This document shows, piece after piece, positions 58,901-64,000 of a DNA stretch of 64,000 nt. Numbering within the stretch: the first letter of the stretch is position 1; every line of letters begins with the position of its first letter. Made by a program: the position numbers and the translations under genes. The notes beneath the pieces were generated by a model. It did not search any database, was not told the DNA's origin, and was given only the letters and a program-made list of their open reading frames with translations. Source of the DNA: Haliscomenobacter sp. (lineage in GTDB: Bacteria; Bacteroidota; Bacteroidia; Chitinophagales; Saprospiraceae); assembly GCA_016707205.1 (NCBI GenBank), contig JADJHZ010000003.1, positions 186,001-250,000 on the forward strand, in the 5' to 3' direction.

Positions 58901-61900
58901 ACGCCGCTGCGCGTTACGGATACGAATTTCTCGTGGTCCTGCAGCGTGCCGTCGCCGTTTTCGTCCCAGCCGTCTTTGCCGGCTTCAATCTTGCCGTTCT
59001 TATCCCAGTCGTAGCCTTTGGCAATGAAATCAGCCTGGCAATCCGCGTCGTATGAACGGCGCAGTTTGATCCGGTCCATCGCGCAGTTGTCCCAGCTGCC
59101 TTCGTCTACGTCTTTGGCATTCACCCGTGCGTAGCCGTAGTAGTTATAGCCTTGCGCAGGGTATTGCTGGCCGTAGCCCGCCCCTTGCGAGTTGGACAGC
59201 GTGATGTTCAGCTGATCGTCGCACTTCATTACCGGTGCAATCTTGTCGACTACACGGAAGTAAAGCGCTTTGGTGTCTTTGTTGTAGCAATGGTCAAACG
59301 CTTCTACCGTAAAGCGGTACAAACCGGGCGCCAGGCCCGTTACCACCGGACGGCCACCCACCACCATCACCTGATACGTCTCTTCGTGCCAGCACGAATC
59401 CGCCGACAGCGGGATCCCGTAGGCATATTCCAAGCCCCAGCGCTCCATCTTGAGCACGCTCACGCTCGGGTTCGGATCGCAGTTGTCTTTGATCTCCCAG
59501 CCCAGGTATTCCAATAAACCTGCCCGGTCGGTAAACACCGCCGCGGTGCAGTCCATCGCGCCCGTCGAGATCAACGATACCGGTACGTTTGACGCCATCT
59601 CAAAATCGTCCTGGCACATCCGCTCCGGCTCCTCATATTTCACTTTGCGCACATCGGTAAAGGTAGGCTTCACATTGTCGTACCACTTCAGCAGCACATA
59701 CGTACAGTTCTCCAGCCCGTGCTCCTGGCCTGGATTGCACCAGTCGAAGTACGACAGCTTCACCAGCACTTTCTTCCCGTTGCCGCATACCGGGAACGTG
59801 TTCACCACCTGCGCATCAAAGCTGTAGTTGCAGCCCAAAAGCTTATATTTGGAATCTACCCCTTCGGCAAAGAACGCATAGCCCCGGTCCGTCACACAAT
59901 CCAGCGAATCCTGGATCCGCAGTTTGGTCTTGAACAGCCGCAGCATCTCTTCCGCAGAAGGCGCTGCGCACTTGTCGCCGCCTACCAGGCACGCCAGATC
60001 CAGTTCGTAGTCTACTTCGCCGCAGCAGTTGTCTTTAGGCGCATCGAAATCCTCAACAATCGCGTCGCATTTACCCGCTACCTGCGCTTTCAGGCTCTTG
60101 AGCAGCTCGTTGCCAAACGTGACCGCCTGCGGGCGCACCAGGTAAATGTGCTGGTACCCCTGCGTGGCGTTGCCGTAGCAATCCGTCGCCGTGAACGTCC
60201 GCTTCAGCCGCGCCCATGCCTCGTAGCCCGAAGGAACCCCCGGATACGTTGACCCAATCTCTTCGCACGTGAAGTACGTCAGCTCATCCGTCGCTTTTAG
60301 CGTCGTGAAGCATTTGCAATAGTCGTTATGGCACGCGTCCACAAACACCGGACGGCCCGCAAACAGGGCGTTCGACGTCTCTTTCCACGTATTTTCTTTA
60401 TTGAACAACTCCTCCGCGTTCAGGCACAGGAACGCCGCGGTGGAGTTCGTAAATTGTCCACTGAGCAACTCCGTCTGGCCTGGCGCCGCCAGCGTGCCCA
60501 CGTTGCACTTCCCGATCCAGCTTGTGTAGACCGGGCCCGATTTGTCTTCGGCGTTTACCACGCCCCAGCAAGGTTGCCAGATCAGGCAGTTCTCGTACCC
60601 CGGCTTGAGACGCACCACGTACTTGTGCTGCCCAGGGCACGTCACGATGTTGTCGGCCCCAACGCCGTCGTCAACTACTACTTCCAGCGCTTCGTAGATC
60701 AGGCTCACCGGAATATCTTTCGCCGCCGCGCACGCCGCCACGTTCAGCAGTACCTGGTCCAGGGTGATTTCCGCACTGCACGTGGCTGGGTCCAGCGTCA
60801 CGTTGATCTTGCTGCCACAGCCAACACAGTCGAATTTCTCTTTCGGACGCACCGTGACCGTGATGTAGAAGGGATCACCTTCGCAGCTTTTGAGGCTGGT
60901 GGGGACGACCCGGTAGATAATCGTTTGGGCGACGCTAGTCAGGTTGGTCAGCACGTCCGTGATGACCGGACCCACGCCGGGAGTGGCCGCGGTAAAGGTT
61001 TCCCCCGTTATATAGGGATTATTTTTTTGGGTAGCGGACCCCACAGCATCCACGCTGTACCATGTTCGTCAGCGTTTCTTTAACTTCAGACACGACATCT
61101 TCGGCATCATAGCCTACGCTGCCGGTAACGCCGTTGTAATTAACGCTAACGATTTCAAAACGATAGTCCACGCCTTCAACCCAATTCCTTGGGTTGGAAA
61201 GCAGCACATCCACCTGGATTTCTTCTCTGGAGCAGACCGTATCGTCCAGGGGGCTGAGCGGTACGATCCCGGTAAAGTCCATGCGCATGGTATACGGAGC
61301 GGTACCGGTGTATTTTCCAACGGTTTCGCACAAGGTTTCGGAGTAATAAAAATAAGCCGAACCGGCGATTAAGGTTTGAAGGGAGTTGGTGGCCCAGGGG
61401 GCTCCAACCAGAGCGTGCCGGCCGCTAATTCCAACGGAAAAACCGAAAAAGTTAAGCGGGTCAGCATCCGAAGCAGCTATTTTTTGAAGCTGGGACCAAG
61501 AATTATCGCATTGGAGTTCGAAGAAATAAGCAGAACCTGCATTGGTTTCCCCATCCACGTCGTCGTCCGAAGCGCCAACAAGGATCATGTTTTCGCTAAT
61601 AGAAACTGAGTTTCCAAATTTGTCGTCGCTACCAAGGTCACTGGAGACAATGGTTTGATCCAGCGCCCAGTCATTGAGTCCCAGCCTCTCGAAGACATAA
61701 GCCTGCCCATCGGTGCTATTTTCATCTGGAGCGCCAATGACCGCATATATTCCATCAATGGCCACCGCATTTCCAAAATGGCCGCCGCCATCCGGATCCG
61801 GAGAAACCACTTTTTCCACCTGGGTCCAAGTATTGGGAATAAATTCAAAGAAATAAGCTGACCCGGCATCCAAATCGCTGCCGATATCGTCTCTATTGGC

Positions 61901-62590
61901 GCCGACAACAACATAAGTCGCATCGATGGCCACAGAAAAGCCGAACTGGTCCCCAATGGCCCGGTCAGAGGCATTAATTTCCTGGGTTTGTGCCCAGTTA
62001 TTCAATCCTAAGCGTTGGAAAATGAACGCGTCTCCTCGAGCGGCATCATTATTTGGGGCGCCGACAACGGCGTAGTCGCCGCTGATCGAAACGGAAGTTC
62101 CAAAGCCGCCGCCTAAATCGGCATCCGAACCGGTGATCTTTTCGACTTCGGTCCATGTACCGGCAATCCGTTCAAAAATATACGCTGCTCCTCGGGCGAA
62201 ATTTTTGCCCCGAGCGCCAACTATCGCGTAATTCCCGCTAATGGATACGGAAGAACCAAATACGTCGAGCGCAGCTGCGTCGCTCGCGGTCAGTTTTTGC
62301 ACCTGTGTCCAGGTACCGGCAATCCGTTCGAAAATATAGGCCGACCCCGCATCGATCTTATCCCCAATGATACCGCCAGGAATATTATCCATCCAAGCCC
62401 CAACAATAGCGTAGTCGCCGCTTATGGCAACGGAATACCCTAGTTGATCGTCTGCCCCCGCATCAGATGCCAGCGCTTTCAGGACCTGATCCCAAGTCTG
62501 GGCGGTACCGGTGAAGGGTATTGCGAAAAGAGCAAGCGCAATGCCCCAAAAGCGCCACTTGTTGAAAATAAGGCGTATAGGTTGTTTCAT
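55917..62590 (-). CDS. Giant T9SS-exported surface protein (FG-GAP propeller, Cys-rich region, dockerin, cohesin-like), frameshifted
   Basis: About 2,225 residues from ATG 62590 to 55917 once joined. Order: signal peptide; seven FG-GAP-like units (about 40-410; ASDAGADDQLGYSVAISGD...VGA) that would form a seven-bladed propeller; a long Cys-rich region (about 450-1800) with VDKIAPVMKCD and FDCDDAKV-like motifs; a dockerin-like pair (STFDLVLITKHILG, TTLDLIQLRKLILG); a cohesin-like domain (GYQFTLGLDPNKVELVDIEY); and a T9SS type A sorting domain (MEQNTPNPFQGETVIGFTLP ... KKMIVLE). Frame breaks lie at about 61060, 58742 and 57095 (single bases) and at 56178-56210 (octamer array). Likely adhesin or matrix protein, surface-anchored. 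Confidence 0.85.
56178..56210. repeat. Octamer array inside the giant surface gene
   Basis: Four units of GCGTT(G/A)AG read on the + strand (TCAACGCC on the coding strand). The array lies between the cohesin-like domain and the sorting domain and puts an in-frame TAA before the latter. Confidence 0.85.
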
Positions 62591-63062
62591 GAGAGATGAT
62601 TTGTTGTATATCAAAAACACACACCCCCTAAAGCCCAAAAGCCAAGGAGGGAGAAAAATTCAACCTTAAAATCTGGAACGACGCGACAGGCGCCGTCTTT
62701 TTTCATGAGTAAACCGGAATAAGAAGACCCTATTCAGGGGTCATGGGTTGGAAGAGGGATAGTAACTATTAGGCGTAAAAAGTCCAACAAACCTTTCTAT
62801 AGATAAGCCTTCTTATTCAAGACAAATTTACCCTCTTTTTGATTGAATTATCCTATAACATGAATCAGGTATTTTCCTATAGCCTTTCTCTGAAAATGAA
62901 CTCCTATTCGTCCTGAAGGGTTCCTTTCACCGAAAATAACCGAACAGGACGCGCAGAAGGTCGCGTTATTGGGAAATGGTCGGGGGCGCCCCCGACCCCA
63001 CGCTTTGGGCTGGACTTCACCCTCAAAGCTAATCTTGAAGGAGAGAACACACCCGCAGCCCG

Positions 63063-63132
63063 GGGGCTGTCTCAAAAGACCGTTCTTTGCTCTTGGCAGC
63101 CAAGGGCGAAAACGGTCTTTTGAGACAGCCCC
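63063..63132. mobile_element. Hairpin with perfect 22-bp terminal inverted repeats
   Basis: The left arm starts GGGGCTGTCTCAAAAGACC (63063-63084) and is perfectly inverted at 63111-63132. The 26-bp middle pairs imperfectly. GGGGCTGTCTCAAAAG is the type of sequence found at insertion-sequence ends, so this looks like a minimal non-coding derivative. It resembles but is not the same as the ends of the 190-bp family. Confidence 0.6.
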
Positions 63133-63162
63133 GTCTAACGTCTAACGTCCAAGGTCTAATCC
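63133..63162. repeat. Heptamer array GTCTAAC
   Basis: GTCTAAC, GTCTAAC, GTCCAAG, GTCTAAT: four 7-bp units between the hairpin and the aroH-type gene stop. Confidence 0.8.
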
Positions 63163-63164
63163 GT

Positions 63165-64000
63165 CTACTCCTCCCCCATCACTTTTTCCTGATGGTTGAT
63201 CGATTCCTCGTGAATGGACCGCAGCAAGATGGTGACGAAGTCTTCGCTCAGGCCTTTATTCCTGCCTTTCTCGATCGCCCGGTCCAGGATTTCCGTCCAG
63301 CGGTTGGTTTGGAGGATGGCGATGTTGTTGCGTTTTTTGTAACGGCCGATGCCTTCGGCGAGCTGCATGCGGCGGCCCAGGAGGTTGAGGAGCTCTTCGT
63401 CGATCTCGTCGATCTCGTGGCGCAGGTGCTCCAGGTTGTGCACGTATTCGGGGTCGTCGGAGCTGAGTTGGCGGAGTTTGAGGTGGCTGACCAGTTCTCC
63501 GTATTGGGCTGGCGTGATCTGCTGGGCGGCATCGCTCCAGGCTTCATCCGGACTTGGGTGCACTTCGGTCATGAGACCGTCGTAGTTGAGGTCCAGGGCG
63601 CGCTGGGCAATGTCCAGCAAGGTGTCCCGGCGACCGCAGATGTGGCTGTTGTCGCAGATGATCTGCAGGTCGGGGAACAGGCGGCGCAGTTCGATGGGAA
63701 TCTGCCAGCGCGGCACGTTGCGGTAGGGCGTTTCGCCATGGTGGGAAAATCCGCGGTGGATCGCCGCAATCCGGCGGATGCCGGCATTGTAAATCCGCTC
63801 AATGGCGCCGATCCAAAGCTTGAGATCTGGGTTGACCGGGTTTTTGACGATCACCGGGATGTCTACCCCTTTCAGCGCGTCGGCCACCTCCTGAACGGAA
63901 AAGGGATTGACCGTGGTCCGGGCGCCGATCCAAAGCACGTCGATCCCGTACTTGAGGGCTTCAAATACGTGCTGGGTGTTGGCCACTTCGGTGGTCGTCT
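63165..64000 (-). CDS. Bifunctional DAHP synthase / chorismate mutase (5' end beyond window)
   Basis: The frame is open through the right edge, so about 278 C-terminal codons are seen. First part: YGIDVLWIGARTTVNPFSVQE, VDIPVIVKNPVNPDL, AAIHRGFSHHGETPYRN and IICDNSHICGRRD belong to the KDPG-like type I DAHP synthase barrel. From about 190 residues in, LRQLSSDDPEYVHNLEHLRHEIDEIDEELLNLLGRRMQLAEGIGRYKK is an AroQ-type chorismate mutase helix. The fusion couples the first step of the shikimate path to chorismate use for Phe/Tyr, as known in Bacteroidota. Confidence 0.93.
   Translation of the reverse strand, partial: TTTEVANTQHVFEALKYGIDVLWIGARTTVNPFSVQEVADALKGVDIPVIVKNPVNPDLKLWIGAIERIYNAGIRRIAAIHRGFSHHGETPYRNVPRWQIPIELRRLFPDLQIICDNSHICGRRDTLLDIAQRALDLNYDGLMTEVHPSPDEAWSDAAQQITPAQYGELVSHLKLRQLSSDDPEYVHNLEHLRHEIDEIDEELLNLLGRRMQLAEGIGRYKKRNNIAILQTNRWTEILDRAIEKGRNKGLSEDFVTILLRSIHEESINHQEKVMGEE

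Larger units (their letters stand above)
62591..63164. other. Intergenic region with palindromes
   Basis: Holds a possible -7 element (TAAATTTG, 62830-62823) for the giant gene, a 20-bp perfect palindrome (GGTCGGGGGC/GCCCCCGACC, 62978-62997), the TIR hairpin at 63063-63132 and a heptamer array. No gene. Confidence 0.6.

Noticed and set aside
62848..63075. Minus strand frame of 75 codons
   Set aside because: Spans palindromes and spacer DNA; low-complexity, no recognisable domain.

Overview
The window reads as a chromosomal segment of a Bacteroidota bacterium, most likely of the Saprospiria. Reasons: a very long surface protein ending in a type IX secretion (T9SS) type A sorting domain and another ending in a gliding-motility-type C-terminal domain; Bacteroidota promoters (TTTG-N19-TAnnTTTG) before metY and, less perfectly, tRNA-Lys; little Shine-Dalgarno use; and a GC content of roughly 55%. 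No prophage, CRISPR array, rRNA or complete insertion sequence was seen. One tRNA (Lys, TTT) is present.

Layout. 0-4.3 kb: a split Tat-signal protein and a secreted beta-lactamase-like serine hydrolase. 4.7-14 kb: Uma2-like nuclease-fold protein, methyltransferase, then a two-component system (histidine kinase plus NtrC-type sigma-54 activator) divergent from a MacA/MacB-like efflux operon that has a textbook sigma-54 promoter and two phased upstream repeats. 14-24.7 kb: CotH-like protein, secreted endonuclease/phosphatase-fold enzyme, HAD phosphatase, full-length pyruvate carboxylase, SNF2 helicase and 2-hydroxyacid dehydrogenase. 25-30 kb: methionine block: promoter, SAM-I riboswitch, poly-cysteine upstream ORF, metY, metX; then OsmC and metZ. 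30-35 kb: EamA transporter, a wrecked M28 peptidase and glycogen phosphorylase. 35-42 kb: repeat-built surface protein of about 2,050 residues. 42-55 kb: sphingosine-1-phosphate-lyase-like enzyme, SIMPL protein, tRNA-Lys, Crp/Fnr regulator, STAS protein, clpC, infC-rpmI-rplT, CAP protein, lysozyme-like protein, hpf and enoyl-CoA hydratase. 55.9-62.6 kb: surface protein of about 2,225 residues with a beta-propeller, dockerin and cohesin-like domains and a T9SS signal. The right edge cuts a DAHP synthase/chorismate mutase.

Three kinds of unusual DNA run through the window. (1) Many spacers carry short tandem arrays with 7-8 bp periods; one array sits inside the giant surface gene and puts its sorting domain out of frame. 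(2) A family of about 190-bp elements with terminal inverted repeats GAAGCTATCTCAAAACC, plus fragments. (3) Small perfect palindromes with a GA or GAA centre. About a dozen genes, including housekeeping ones, are broken by one- or two-base indels; most look like assembly errors, but the M28 gene is truly decayed. All frames, motifs and structures were read by eye; no database search was possible.
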